Source: a virus
IMG/VR virus record: IMGVR_UViG_3300047443_000090
Location: 23,260-87,259 of that record
Reading direction: 5' to 3' (one strand)
Length of the DNA: 64,000 nucleotides
The number at the start of each line of letters is the position of its first letter. The stretch's first letter is position 1. This document shows positions 1 through 6,010 of the stretch, piece after piece. The notes beneath the pieces are model-generated. The model searched no databases. It was not told where the DNA came from and saw nothing but the letters and a program-made list of their open reading frames with translations. The position numbers were made by a program, and so were the translations under genes.

Positions 1-218
1 TTCGCCTCAAAGAATGGTCGTTCGGCCTCGGCGTCGAAATCGCGCGCGGCGCGGGCGGCGCGCAGCTCGCGCCCCTGCTTTTCGGCGGCGGCCATCTGCG
101 CGGCGGCGAGCGCAGCCGCATATCCATTGGGGGCTTCGGTGTTGAGCGTCGCGGCTAAGGCGATCAGCTTGTCCAGCTCCGACGCTTCGATGGCGGGCGG
201 TTGGGTCTTGTTGGTCAT
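1..218 (-). CDS. Hypothetical protein, 3' end outside the window
   Basis: This is a minus-strand reading frame starting at ATG 218 and open to the window edge, so only about 72 N-terminal residues are visible. The visible part is Ala/Glu-rich and helical, with a run like AALAAAQMAAAEKQGREL that could form a coiled coil. An AAGGA ribosome site lies 7-11 bases before the start. It begins 9 bases after the stop of the 228-728 gene and is the last visible member of the unit driven from the promoter at 1822-1850. I recognise no family. Confidence 0.6.
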   Translation of the reverse strand, partial: MTNKTQPPAIEASELDKLIALAATLNTEAPNGYAAALAAAQMAAAEKQGRELRAARAARDFDAEAERPFFEA

Positions 219-227
219 GGCGTTCCT

Positions 228-728
228 TCAGGCGGTGGCGGTGGCTTCAACGGGCATGAATATTTCATGCACGCGCGGCGATTCCAGAAAAGTCGATTTG
301 ACGACGGCGCGCAGTCCCTTGCCCATCGTCCCGAATAGGCCGTAGGATTTCCAGTTGCACGCCTTGCCGTCGCGGACGGTGCCCGTATCGCACTCGTAGG
401 GGTCGGTAGAGTGGCCTTCGCAGGATGGGCAAACGTACTTGCCGGAAGGGAAGGCAGACTTGAACGCATTGGGCGACTCGAACACGCGCACGTCGCCCAG
501 CTTCGGGAAGTTGGCCTCTTGGTAGAAGTTGATGGCGCTGTAGTCGCGGCGGCTCTCGATGGCGGCCAGCACGGCATCCGGGGTCATATCCAGCGCGGCA
601 GCGTATTCAGGCAGCACCCGGTCGAGCAGGGCTTGCACCCGGTTGACGCGCTGCTGGCCTTCCTTGCCCGGCCAGCTATCGGCGCATTCCTTGGCGATCT
701 TGTTGATGATTTCTACGGTAGTTGGCAT
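228..728 (-). CDS. Hypothetical zinc-ribbon-like protein, 166 aa
   Basis: The N-terminal half is helical and acidic. The C-terminal half has a Cys cluster, YVCPSCEGH followed by YECDTGT and KACNWK, that could bind one zinc. I chose ATG 728 (MPTTVEI); an alternative start at 764 adds 12 residues (MYYSHTHFGHIN). Neither start has a strong Shine-Dalgarno. It sits between the small CxxC protein at 836-1027 and the partial gene at 1-218, in the minus-strand accessory block. Function unknown; the zinc fold is inferred from Cys spacing only. Confidence 0.6.
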   Translation of the reverse strand: MPTTVEIINKIAKECADSWPGKEGQQRVNRVQALLDRVLPEYAAALDMTPDAVLAAIESRRDYSAINFYQEANFPKLGDVRVFESPNAFKSAFPSGKYVCPSCEGHSTDPYECDTGTVRDGKACNWKSYGLFGTMGKGLRAVVKSTFLESPRVHEIFMPVEATATA

Positions 729-835
729 GTTGATGTGTCCGAAATGGGTGTGCGAATAATACATGTATGTACGAAATTAATAAAGCCTAGTTTCGTACCT
801 CTTTTACTGTGGTGTACGGCGGTGGTCGATTCCGG

Positions 836-1027
836 TCAGTCGGCAGCGGCGGGGACGTTGTGTGCGGGTATGAATTCCATGCCGTTGAACTGCCTCAACT
901 TGATGACCTTCCCGCATTGGTCGCATATGGTGTGGCCGTCCTTCTCGCTGACGCTGTAGAAATCGCGTCCGACGATGCGATAGCCGCTTGCCTCGCACCT
1001 GTTTGGGTTCCTGCGTTTGGCTTTCAT
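836..1027 (-). CDS. Small CxxC protein, 63 aa
   Basis: This short basic protein begins MKAKRRNPNRCEASGYRIVG and has one clear knuckle, TICDQCGKVI, near residue 35. With Cys11 it could form part of a zinc site, but a fourth ligand is not obvious. It lies 13 bases downstream of the 1041-1376 gene on the same strand. I do not recognise the family. Small treble-clef or ribbon proteins of this kind are common in phage accessory blocks, and this block holds several. Confidence 0.6.
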   Translation of the reverse strand: MKAKRRNPNRCEASGYRIVGRDFYSVSEKDGHTICDQCGKVIKLRQFNGMEFIPAHNVPAAAD

Positions 1028-1040
1028 GGTTCGATCCCGA

Positions 1041-1376
1041 TCAGAGAGGTTCGCCCGCTTCGTTGAAGTAGGGGCCGTCCGGGCCGCGCTCCATCGACTC
1101 GGTATCGGCCCGCGTCCAGCGCCCGCTGTCGAAATCCTCGCGGTCGGATTGCTCGCTGTCCCACTTGATCGGCTGGCCGTTGTAGAACCATTCCGCGCCG
1201 AGGTCGGAGGCGTCGCAATGGGATTCCTTGCCGTCCGCGTCCTTCATATGCACGCAGCCGGTGAACTCCGGATCAGGAAACTCCAGCTCGGTGACGGTGA
1301 GGGTGACGCCGTTCAAGGTAACTTCATCGCCTGCGGTAATGCCGGTGCCGTCGTCGGTGCGGATCAGGTTAATCAT
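1041..1376 (-). CDS. Hypothetical protein, 111 aa, beta-rich N-terminus
   Basis: The start chosen is ATG 1376 (MINLIRTDDG), because a longer frame upstream runs back into the neighbouring gene. The first 40 residues look like a small beta-barrel (GITAGDEVTLNGVTLTVTE), similar in style to short phage proteins that set a ligand or ion pocket. The C-terminal half is acidic and Trp-rich with no motif I can name. It is the second gene of the unit starting at 1774. Function unknown. Confidence 0.65.
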   Translation of the reverse strand: MINLIRTDDGTGITAGDEVTLNGVTLTVTELEFPDPEFTGCVHMKDADGKESHCDASDLGAEWFYNGQPIKWDSEQSDREDFDSGRWTRADTESMERGPDGPYFNEAGEPL

Positions 1377-1405
1377 GTGGTTCTCCGGGTAGTTGGTGGT
1401 TGAGG

Positions 1406-1774
1406 TTATTCGTCTGCGAGGCGGGCTTTGAAGTACACCGGGCCTTCGGAGCTGGTGAACATGCAATCCCTGTCCATATCGCGGCGCGCTTGCTTGATCG
1501 CGTCGGCCTTGCCGGTAGCGCTTACTTCGTGGTCGAAGCCGTCTTTCTCGTCCCATGCCGGGTACTTCTTCCGCACATGGACGATGTACTTGCGCAGCTC
1601 CGGGGCGGCCTTGCTCGGCGCGACTGGCGCGGGCGCGGCGGGCGGCTGGCGCAGGCCAAGTGCCACTTCTACGGCCTCAAGCGTGCCTTCGACAGCCGGG
1701 GCACCGTAGCCGTTGACGAAAGCGTAGTAGACGATTTGCCCCTCGCGCATCAGTTGACCAATTCGAGCATCCAT
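1406..1774 (-). CDS. Hypothetical protein, 122 aa, first gene of its unit
   Basis: An N-terminal segment (residues 1-40) reads MDARIGQLMREGQIVYYAFV. A Pro/Ala-rich linker follows at about 43-57. The C-terminal domain (about 60-122) contains KYIVHVRKKYPAWDE and GKADAIKQARRDM, a beta-alpha pattern. ATG 1774 lies about 40 bases after the predicted start site of the conserved promoter at 1822-1850, so this gene leads a unit that runs at least to position 1. No family recognised. Confidence 0.65.
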   Translation of the reverse strand: MDARIGQLMREGQIVYYAFVNGYGAPAVEGTLEAVEVALGLRQPPAAPAPVAPSKAAPELRKYIVHVRKKYPAWDEKDGFDHEVSATGKADAIKQARRDMDRDCMFTSSEGPVYFKARLADE

Positions 1775-1821
1775 CGTGTTTCCTCCGTACCGCCGCGCCC
1801 AGTGCGCCGCCCATAACCGCT

Positions 1822-1850
1822 ACTGTATGCGCTCACGAAATAAGAGTCAA
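1822..1850 (-). promoter_or_regulatory. Early-type promoter with conserved operator, copy 1
   Basis: Read on the minus strand: TTGACT (1850-1845), a 17-base spacer, TACAGT (1827-1822). The block GTGAGCGCATAC (1836-1825) covers the end of the spacer and the start of the -10. It is shared by all six promoters of this class, which suggests one repressor or activator binding them all. It drives the gene at 1774. Confidence 0.8.
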
Positions 1851-1867
1851 GCGGTTTATGCAGCAGG

Positions 1868-1894
1868 CAATAAAAAAGCCCGGCGAACCGGGCT
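1868..1894 (-). terminator. Rho-independent terminator of the 3879-1916 unit
   Basis: On the minus strand AGCCCGG (1894-1888) and CCGGGCT (1883-1877) form a 7-bp stem with a TTCG loop, followed by a T run. It stands 22 bases after the stop at 1916 and directly upstream of the promoter at 1822-1850, forming a terminator-promoter cassette repeated at 36302-36376. Confidence 0.85.
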
Positions 1895-1915
1895 TGCTGC
1901 GATGGGGAGGGGCGT

Positions 1916-2167
1916 TCAGCGGATCACGAATACCGGCACGCCGCCGCGCGCACCAATCTTGCACAGGCCGTAGCCCCGGTCGAAGTCGGCCTTCGCGACC
2001 TTGCTCGGCGCGACAGCTTCGGTGAGCTGGAGATAGCCCGGCTCGCAATTGTTGTTTGTCGCAGGGATGGCGACAAGCGTGTGGTGGTCGATGCCGTCAG
2101 CGACCGCCTGCTGAAGCAAGCCGATAAGCGCGCTGATGCTCAAGTGGGTGGGGCGGGCGGCCTTCAT
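1916..2167 (-). CDS. Hypothetical protein, 83 aa
   Basis: Start ATG 2167 overlaps the upstream stop as ATGA, which favours it over a longer frame beginning at 2215. The sequence MKAARPTHLSISALIGLLQQ suggests an N-terminal helix. The rest is beta-rich (DHHTLVAIPATNNN, GVPVFVIR at the end). It is the last gene of a five-gene unit and is followed by a strong terminator. I know of similar short proteins in phages but cannot name a function. Confidence 0.6.
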   Translation of the reverse strand: MKAARPTHLSISALIGLLQQAVADGIDHHTLVAIPATNNNCEPGYLQLTEAVAPSKVAKADFDRGYGLCKIGARGGVPVFVIR

Positions 2168-2481
2168 GCCGCCTCCTGCGGCACGGCAGGGAGTTGGCGC
2201 AGCAGGGCGCTCCATGCGCTGTGCTCGCCAAAAAGCGGCTTGCGTTCATCGTCGGTCGATGCCTTCTCAAGCGCCGCGTCCAGCGCGTGCTTGCGGCCCA
2301 GTGCGAAGCCGTGCAGGAAGATTGCATCATCGCGCGGTACTTCGATATTGACGGCCCCGGCCTTGTCTGCGCGCCCGGCTGCTGTCTCGGCTTCGACCTT
2401 GGCATGGGTGCCGCCATCGTGGAGGTAGGTGGCAAGCAGGGATGCCATTTTCTTGCTGATCTTCAGGGCGGTGGTGCTCAT
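2164..2481 (-). CDS. Hypothetical protein, 105 aa
   Basis: It is mostly helical, MSTTALKISKKMASLLATYL at the start, then IEVPRDDAIFLHGFALGRKH in the middle and a Trp/Leu-rich tail. It overlaps both neighbours by four bases (ATGA at 2478-2481 and 2164-2167), so the three genes are probably translated in series. No motif was recognised. Confidence 0.6.
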   Translation of the reverse strand: MSTTALKISKKMASLLATYLHDGGTHAKVEAETAAGRADKAGAVNIEVPRDDAIFLHGFALGRKHALDAALEKASTDDERKPLFGEHSAWSALLRQLPAVPQEAA

Positions 2482-2888
2482 GGTGTTTCCTTGGTGGTGG
2501 TGGATGGCTCGGCGGCGGCCAGCGCCGCCTTGATGGCGTCCCGCTCCGCGATCAGCCCCTTGTAAACCGGGCTGTCCTCGTAAATCTTTAGGCCGGGGCC
2601 GGATAGTACAGCCATCTTAGCGTGCAGCGGCAGCAAGTCTTTCTCAATGGCGCTCAGGGCGCGCTTGGCGGCCCGTACAAGCCCCGCCTGTGCGTTGCAG
2701 GCCGCAATGATCGCGTCGGCTGCGGCGATGCCCTTGGCGCAGTTCTGGCTGGCTCGCGCCTCGTCAACGGTGGTGTTCAGATTGATCCCGAATACGGCGA
2801 CAAGCGAATTGCCCTCGGCGTCGGTGATGAAATTTGCGTTGTAGCCGTTCGCCATGCCGAGTTGCAGGGGGAGTTTCAAAGCGGTCAT
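2478..2888 (-). CDS. Hypothetical protein, 136 aa, helical
   Basis: The N-terminal 35 residues are beta-like (NANFITDAEGNSLVAVFGIN). Residues about 40-136 are strongly helical, with two long stretches that could form an antiparallel coiled coil (AAKRALSAIEKDLLPLHAKM and LIAERDAIKAALAAAE). The start ATG 2888 has no strong ribosome site. The stop overlaps the next gene. It may be an early regulatory or host-interaction protein, but no family is recognised. Confidence 0.6.
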   Translation of the reverse strand: MTALKLPLQLGMANGYNANFITDAEGNSLVAVFGINLNTTVDEARASQNCAKGIAAADAIIAACNAQAGLVRAAKRALSAIEKDLLPLHAKMAVLSGPGLKIYEDSPVYKGLIAERDAIKAALAAAEPSTTTKETP

Positions 2889-2899
2889 AGTGTCTAAGG

Positions 2900-3037
2900 T
2901 TAGTTGGTGTAGGTGCCAGCGATCAGGCGGGCGGCGTAATGGTAAATGTGCTGGTCAATGACAGGTTGGCCGTACTGGGCGGCGAGGGCGGGGCGGCGCT
3001 CGCAGCACTTCTGCAACAGGATGGCGGTGATGCTCAT
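2900..3037 (-). CDS. Small hypothetical protein, 45 aa
   Basis: ATG 3037 is preceded by an AAGGA ribosome site 8-12 bases upstream, and the frame runs 45 codons to a TAA at 2900. The protein begins MSITAILLQKCCERRPALAA and ends LIAGTYTN. It has two adjacent cysteines and a likely helix. It fills an otherwise empty gap between the 270-residue gene and the 136-residue gene in the same unit. Function unknown. Confidence 0.6.
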   Translation of the reverse strand: MSITAILLQKCCERRPALAAQYGQPVIDQHIYHYAARLIAGTYTN

Positions 3038-3066
3038 GTGACTGTTCCTTTCGTGAGGTTGAAGTC

Positions 3067-3879
3067 TTACCACTTATACCCAAGGCGCTCGAAGAAGTCG
3101 CGCACTTCCTTGTGCGTGTCGAATTCGGAGGTGCAGCACAGGGAGCGTATCGCGAGGTCGGCCAGTTCCTCGGTTACTTCCGGCGTGCGCGGCTCGGCCA
3201 GCTCGGCGCGGCGGCCAGTCTCCATGAAGGTGTCAACCGCGTTGACCTCGGCACCGGCAATGGCATCCGTCAGGCGGATATCGTCGTCGTGCTCGGCGGC
3301 GGTGCGGTACATCGCCAGTTCCTGCACCTTCGTGCGCGGCTTCGGGTTGAGCACTTCCTTAGTGATTTCGTCCATGCGCGCGGCGATCATTATGCGGTCA
3401 ATGTGCTGGTCGATCAGCGCGGCCTCCGCGCGCTGCGCCGAATAGACATTGGTGCGCTTGGCGGCGGCGGCTTCAATCGCGATGCCGACGCACAGCAAGC
3501 CCTTGAGCATCATTTGCTCGCCCGGCAGGCCGCGCCACTGGTCGATGATGGCCTGCGTGCGTTCGGTGACGGTCAGCAAAGGGCCGGTGGTGGCAGCGGT
3601 GGAAAACTTCATATTTGGGGTGGCGGTGGAGAGCTTCATATTAGATTCCATAGTGGGTATGCGGCGTACTGGCTCGGCCATGCGCTCGCGGTGGGCCTCG
3701 ATGTCGGCCATGCTGATGTCGCTCTTGTCGGACAGCTTGTACGCGCCGGTCGCCAGCATTTCGGACAGCCATTCCTTCGCCTCGAATTCCTCGCCGTTGA
3801 CGCTGAATTCCTTGGCGCGCTCCGCGCCGATGTAGCCCTTGTAGCCGTACAGGGTGTGAATGACCTTGATCGTTTTCAT
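3067..3879 (-). CDS. Hypothetical protein, 270 aa, first gene of its unit
   Basis: The N-terminal part (1-75) starts MKTIKVIHTLYGYKG. Residues about 79-93 hold an odd doublet, MKLSTATPNMKFSTAAT, that looks like a short internal duplication. The remaining 170 residues are helical with two cysteines near the end (LCCTSEF). It is led by the promoter at 3929-3957. The middle resembles a helical domain (TERTQAIIDQWRGLPGEQMM) seen in phage accessory proteins, but I cannot assign it. Function unknown. Confidence 0.65.
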   Translation of the reverse strand: MKTIKVIHTLYGYKGYIGAERAKEFSVNGEEFEAKEWLSEMLATGAYKLSDKSDISMADIEAHRERMAEPVRRIPTMESNMKLSTATPNMKFSTAATTGPLLTVTERTQAIIDQWRGLPGEQMMLKGLLCVGIAIEAAAAKRTNVYSAQRAEAALIDQHIDRIMIAARMDEITKEVLNPKPRTKVQELAMYRTAAEHDDDIRLTDAIAGAEVNAVDTFMETGRRAELAEPRTPEVTEELADLAIRSLCCTSEFDTHKEVRDFFERLGYKW

Positions 3880-3928
3880 GTGGTGCCTTATGTGTGCTGG
3901 CCGCGCCCACGCGCCGCCCTTGTTCGAT

Positions 3929-3957
3929 ACTGTATGCGCTCACGTTTACGGCGTCAA
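3929..3957 (-). promoter_or_regulatory. Early-type promoter with conserved operator, copy 2
   Basis: On the minus strand TTGACG (3957-3952), a 17-base spacer, TACAGT (3934-3929), with the invariant GTGAGCGCATAC block. The predicted start is near 3922, about 40 bases before ATG 3879. A plus-strand late-type promoter begins 22 bases to its right, so the two are divergent. Confidence 0.8.
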
Positions 3958-3979
3958 GAGTTATTTGCGTGGGCCGCTA

Positions 3980-4020
3980 GGAAAACTGCGCGCGCTCCCG
4001 CGCAGGCCCGGCTTTACAGT
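3980..4020 (+). promoter_or_regulatory. Late-type promoter, copy I
   Basis: GGAAAA at 3980-3985, exactly 29 bases, then TACAGT at 4015-4020. This is the best -10 of the nine copies. The predicted start is near 4027. No gene begins for 200 bases, so the transcript would carry a long leader across the dif-like site before the small gene at 4233. Confidence 0.6.
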
Positions 4021-4152
4021 TCTACCCAGTCAACGGCGGGATTCCATTGATACCGGGCGCGAAGCCGGTCAGAGCGTGTTGCGGTGGTGCTGTTCACTGC
4101 GGCAAGCGCTGGTCGGTAGGACGGATTCGCGCAACACCCAAATTCGTTTTAT

Positions 4153-4205
4153 GATTATGCGAAGTTAAAAAGTCTTTTAAAATCAAACACTTACTTCGCA
4201 TAATC
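4153..4205. repeat. 13-bp perfect inverted repeat around an AT-rich loop
   Basis: GATTATGCGAAGT (4153-4165) and ACTTCGCATAATC (4193-4205) are perfect inverted copies separated by 27 bases. The right arm is the XerC half of the dif-like site. The left arm is a second, inverted XerC-like half without a recognisable XerD half. Folded as single strand, it would form a hairpin carrying a recombination site. Confidence 0.7.
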
Positions 4206-4220
4206 TTTCTTATGTCAAAT
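4193..4220 (+). other. dif-like XerC/XerD recombination site
   Basis: The 28 bases divide as ACTTCGCATAA (XerC half), TCTTTC (6-base centre) and TTATGTCAAAT (XerD half). The proteobacterial dif halves are RNTKCGCATAA and TTATGTTAAAT, so the left half matches fully and the right half differs at one base. On a plasmid such a site can resolve dimers or serve as a pdif recombination site; on some phages it acts as attP using host Xer enzymes. No phage recombinase was seen in the window. Confidence 0.7.
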
Positions 4221-4232
4221 TGATAAGATTGC

Positions 4233-4391
4233 ATGATAAGTAACAGTAAACCCAAGGTGCGCCAGCGGGGCTTTGTCCTCATCAGCAATGCCTCGATCTG
4301 CGCTGCCATCGTCGTGGTGGCCGCTCTCGGCTGGGGCGTGGTTGAGTTGGCTCGCTGGGCGCTGTCCCATGTTCACCTGTCAATTGCTTGA
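4233..4391 (+). CDS. Small single-pass membrane protein, 52 aa
   Basis: ATG 4233 opens a 52-codon frame. A positively charged start (MISNSKPKVRQRG) is followed by a hydrophobic segment at about residues 22-41 (ICAAIVVVAALGWGVVELA), giving one membrane helix. A short helix ends the protein. The ribosome site is weak. It lies just after the dif-like site and 40 bases before the secreted protein at 4432, so the two may be expressed together as a cell-envelope module. Function unknown. Confidence 0.55.
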   Translation: MISNSKPKVRQRGFVLISNASICAAIVVVAALGWGVVELARWALSHVHLSIA

Positions 4392-4431
4392 CCCAGTTTT
4401 TTAACGTAGTGCAAACCAAAGGAGTGAGAGT

Positions 4432-4782
4432 ATGAAAGGTATGAAACGCAGCATGTTCGCCGTCATGGCTATGGCCGCGATTGCATTCAGTGCAACCGCC
4501 GCGATGGCCGCGCCCGAAGCGCCCAGCATTCATAAAGCCAGCACCTACAAAGCCGCCCAGCCGGTCGCCGTGGTCGCTGTCGAAGCTGTCGCCGTCGATG
4601 TCGCCCGCGTGGCCGTATCGCCCGCTGGCCGCGCGCTGGTCGCAGTTCCCGCCCCGGTGCCGCTGATGCTGGCCCAGCCGGGCGGCGGCGAGCTGGTGAT
4701 GGTATCGACCTCCCTGACCAAGTACGGCTCCCGCGCGGAACTGGAGGCAGAGCACAGTTGGGGCCATAGTCAAAGCACCTAA
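4432..4782 (+). CDS. Secreted Ala/Val-rich protein with signal peptide, 116 aa
   Basis: A strong AAAGGAG site precedes ATG 4432. Residues 1-26 form a classic Sec signal peptide: Lys/Arg near the start, a hydrophobic core, and an AMA cleavage site before APEAPS. The mature part is Val/Ala/Pro-rich (VAVVAVEAVAVDVARVAV) and ends with a short polar tail. It should be periplasmic or exported. It is on the plus strand inside a minus-strand block, and a two-way terminator follows. It may be a lysogenic-conversion gene (inference). No family recognised. Confidence 0.65.
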   Translation: MKGMKRSMFAVMAMAAIAFSATAAMAAPEAPSIHKASTYKAAQPVAVVAVEAVAVDVARVAVSPAGRALVAVPAPVPLMLAQPGGGELVMVSTSLTKYGSRAELEAEHSWGHSQST

Positions 4783-4821
4783 ATCCTGGCGGTCGCCGTT
4801 ATCTGAGAATGCGGCACCAAG

Positions 4822-4854
4822 AAAAAGCCCCGGTCTTTCGAGTCGGGGCTTTTT
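4822..4854. terminator. Bidirectional terminator
   Basis: AAAAAGCCCCG (4822-4832) and CGGGGCTTTTT (4844-4854) form an 11-bp stem with an 11-base loop and T runs on both strands. It ends the plus-strand 4432 gene and the minus-strand 7788-4870 unit, which converge here. Confidence 0.9.
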
Positions 4855-4869
4855 CCATTGTGGCGGGCG

Positions 4870-5247
4870 CTAGAACAGGCTGGCTTGAACTGGAGCGGCG
4901 GGTGGCAATGGCGATGGGGCTTGCGGAGCTGGCGCAGGCGGCGCTTTCTCTGCTGCCGGGCGGGATAGGTTGCGTTCATGGATCGCGCGCAGCCGTAGCG
5001 CGTTCTGGCGCGTCCAGCTATCGCGCGGAAGGTGCGCCCCGGTCGATCCGTCCCAGTCAGCGAACACAGCGTCAAGGAACCCGATGCTGCCGGGGTGCTG
5101 GCGTTGCAGCTCCACCAGTTCATCGGCCCAGCGCTGCCATGTGTGGTCGTCAATGATAGGGTCGTCCAGCTCGTAGTACAGGTACGAGTGGACGAGAATT
5201 TGCGTGCGCCGCTGCCGGATGCGTTCAGCGGGTGTCTGAGGCGTCAT
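4870..5247 (-). CDS. LigA-related protein: orphan domain Ia of NAD-dependent DNA ligase, 125 aa
   Basis: The first 60 residues contain HSYLYYELDDPIIDDHTWQR followed by a helix with ELVELQRQHP. This matches the pattern of domain Ia of bacterial NAD-dependent ligases (YYxLDxPxIsDxxYDxL...EL..LE..P), which binds nicotinamide mononucleotide. The adenylation, OB-fold and BRCT parts are absent, and the C-terminal third is a Pro/Ala tail. Start ATG 5247 overlaps the upstream stop as ATGA. It cannot be a full ligase. It may modulate the host ligase or handle NAD/NMN (inference). Confidence 0.65.
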   Translation of the reverse strand: MTPQTPAERIRQRRTQILVHSYLYYELDDPIIDDHTWQRWADELVELQRQHPGSIGFLDAVFADWDGSTGAHLPRDSWTRQNALRLRAIHERNLSRPAAEKAPPAPAPQAPSPLPPAAPVQASLF

Positions 5248-5783
5248 TGGTGCCTTGCCTTCCCGCTTGCCAGCCCACCTGTTTGGGCAATCGACTGCAT
5301 ATGGCATTTCCGGCACCACAGCTCGGCGTCCTGATCGTCCGAATGAGGCATGTTGTGCTCATCAAAGTACATTTTTAGACCCTTGATGGCCCAAGGGCCA
5401 TGCGTTACCCCGCATTTTGTGCATTCAGAGCGGGCGGCGATTCGTTTCACGGCGGTCTTGTACGATGCAAACGAGGGCAGATTAGGTGTCGCGCTTCTGC
5501 GTCGAATTGATGAGCATTGCTTGCTGCATGTTTTGATTCTATCGGCTTTGCTCGGCGTCTGCTCCATCGGTTTATCGCACGTTACGCACGCAGAAATGAT
5601 CCGAACCTTGCTTCCTTCCGCTCGGCAGCCCATCCCGCAGTAGTTCACCGCAACTCTTTTTGCGTGCGAAGGAGCGCGGCGAAAACTATTCCCGCAAACC
5701 GGGCAGGACATAAGAATCCCTCCGCATCCAGAGCCAAGAGCGCCGACACCGATGTCTCTCGGAGATTTGTTATAGACCAGCAT
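5244..5783 (-). CDS. HNH-type endonuclease-like zinc protein, 179 aa
   Basis: Three cysteine clusters are present: CPVCGNSF with NYCGMGC near 27-55, CVTCDKP with CSKQCSS near 66-90, and a C-terminal pair ECTKCG and LWCRKCH framing DEHN. The last cluster has the treble-clef shape of HNH nucleases (CxxC, HN, WCxxCH). The nuclease His is not certain by eye. It has a good ribosome site (AGAGGGAAG). It looks like a selfish endonuclease gene inserted in the operon, since its neighbours are small early proteins. Confidence 0.55.
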   Translation of the reverse strand: MLVYNKSPRDIGVGALGSGCGGILMSCPVCGNSFRRAPSHAKRVAVNYCGMGCRAEGSKVRIISACVTCDKPMEQTPSKADRIKTCSKQCSSIRRRSATPNLPSFASYKTAVKRIAARSECTKCGVTHGPWAIKGLKMYFDEHNMPHSDDQDAELWCRKCHMQSIAQTGGLASGKARHQ

Positions 5784-5806
5784 TACGCTTCCCTCTAATT
5801 TTTGTT

Positions 5807-6010
5807 CTAGTCAATGAATGACCCGCTTGGGTTACTGCGCCGGTTCGCCTCCCCGGCGAATGTCTTGGGGCAGAAATCAACTTCGTGCGTGGTGCTGCCG
5901 CAGTAGGTGCAGCGCAGGCTTGTGCGCGCCGCGCTGCCGCCGTAGGTGCTCGGGCACAGCGCGACGGGATGCGAGCCGCCGCAGTAGGAGCAATAGGCGG
6001 TCAGCGGCAT
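5807..6010 (-). CDS. Double zinc-knuckle protein, 67 aa
   Basis: Two CCHC knuckles are visible. The first is C7-x2-C10-x3-H14-x4-C19 (CSYCGGSHPVALC). The second is C34-x2-C37-x4-H42-x4-C47 (CTYCGSTTHEVDFC), the canonical retroviral-type spacing. Such knuckles bind single-stranded nucleic acid. They are unusual in bacteria but do occur in some phage accessory proteins. The start overlaps the end of the DUF6283-like gene by 10 bases. Possible role: binding ssDNA or RNA (inference). Confidence 0.65.
   Translation of the reverse strand: MPLTAYCSYCGGSHPVALCPSTYGGSAARTSLRCTYCGSTTHEVDFCPKTFAGEANRRSNPSGSFID

Larger units (their letters stand above)
4021..4232 (+). other. 212-base region with no gene; dif-like site at its end
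   Basis: I see no convincing reading frame here. It starts at the predicted transcript start of the copy I promoter, is GC-rich to about 4140, then changes sharply to AT-rich sequence (4141-4232) that holds the inverted repeat and the dif-like site. It could be a 5' leader or a small RNA. Confidence 0.4.

Noticed and set aside
4153-4205. loxP-like reading of the ACTTCG inverted repeat
   Set aside because: The arms point the opposite way to loxP and the 27-base separation is too long; the 11-6-11 dif layout explains the right arm better.
4094-4309. Minus-strand 71-codon frame across the dif-like site
   Set aside because: It runs through the AT-rich inverted repeat and overlaps the plus-strand membrane-protein gene; no ribosome site and no family pattern.
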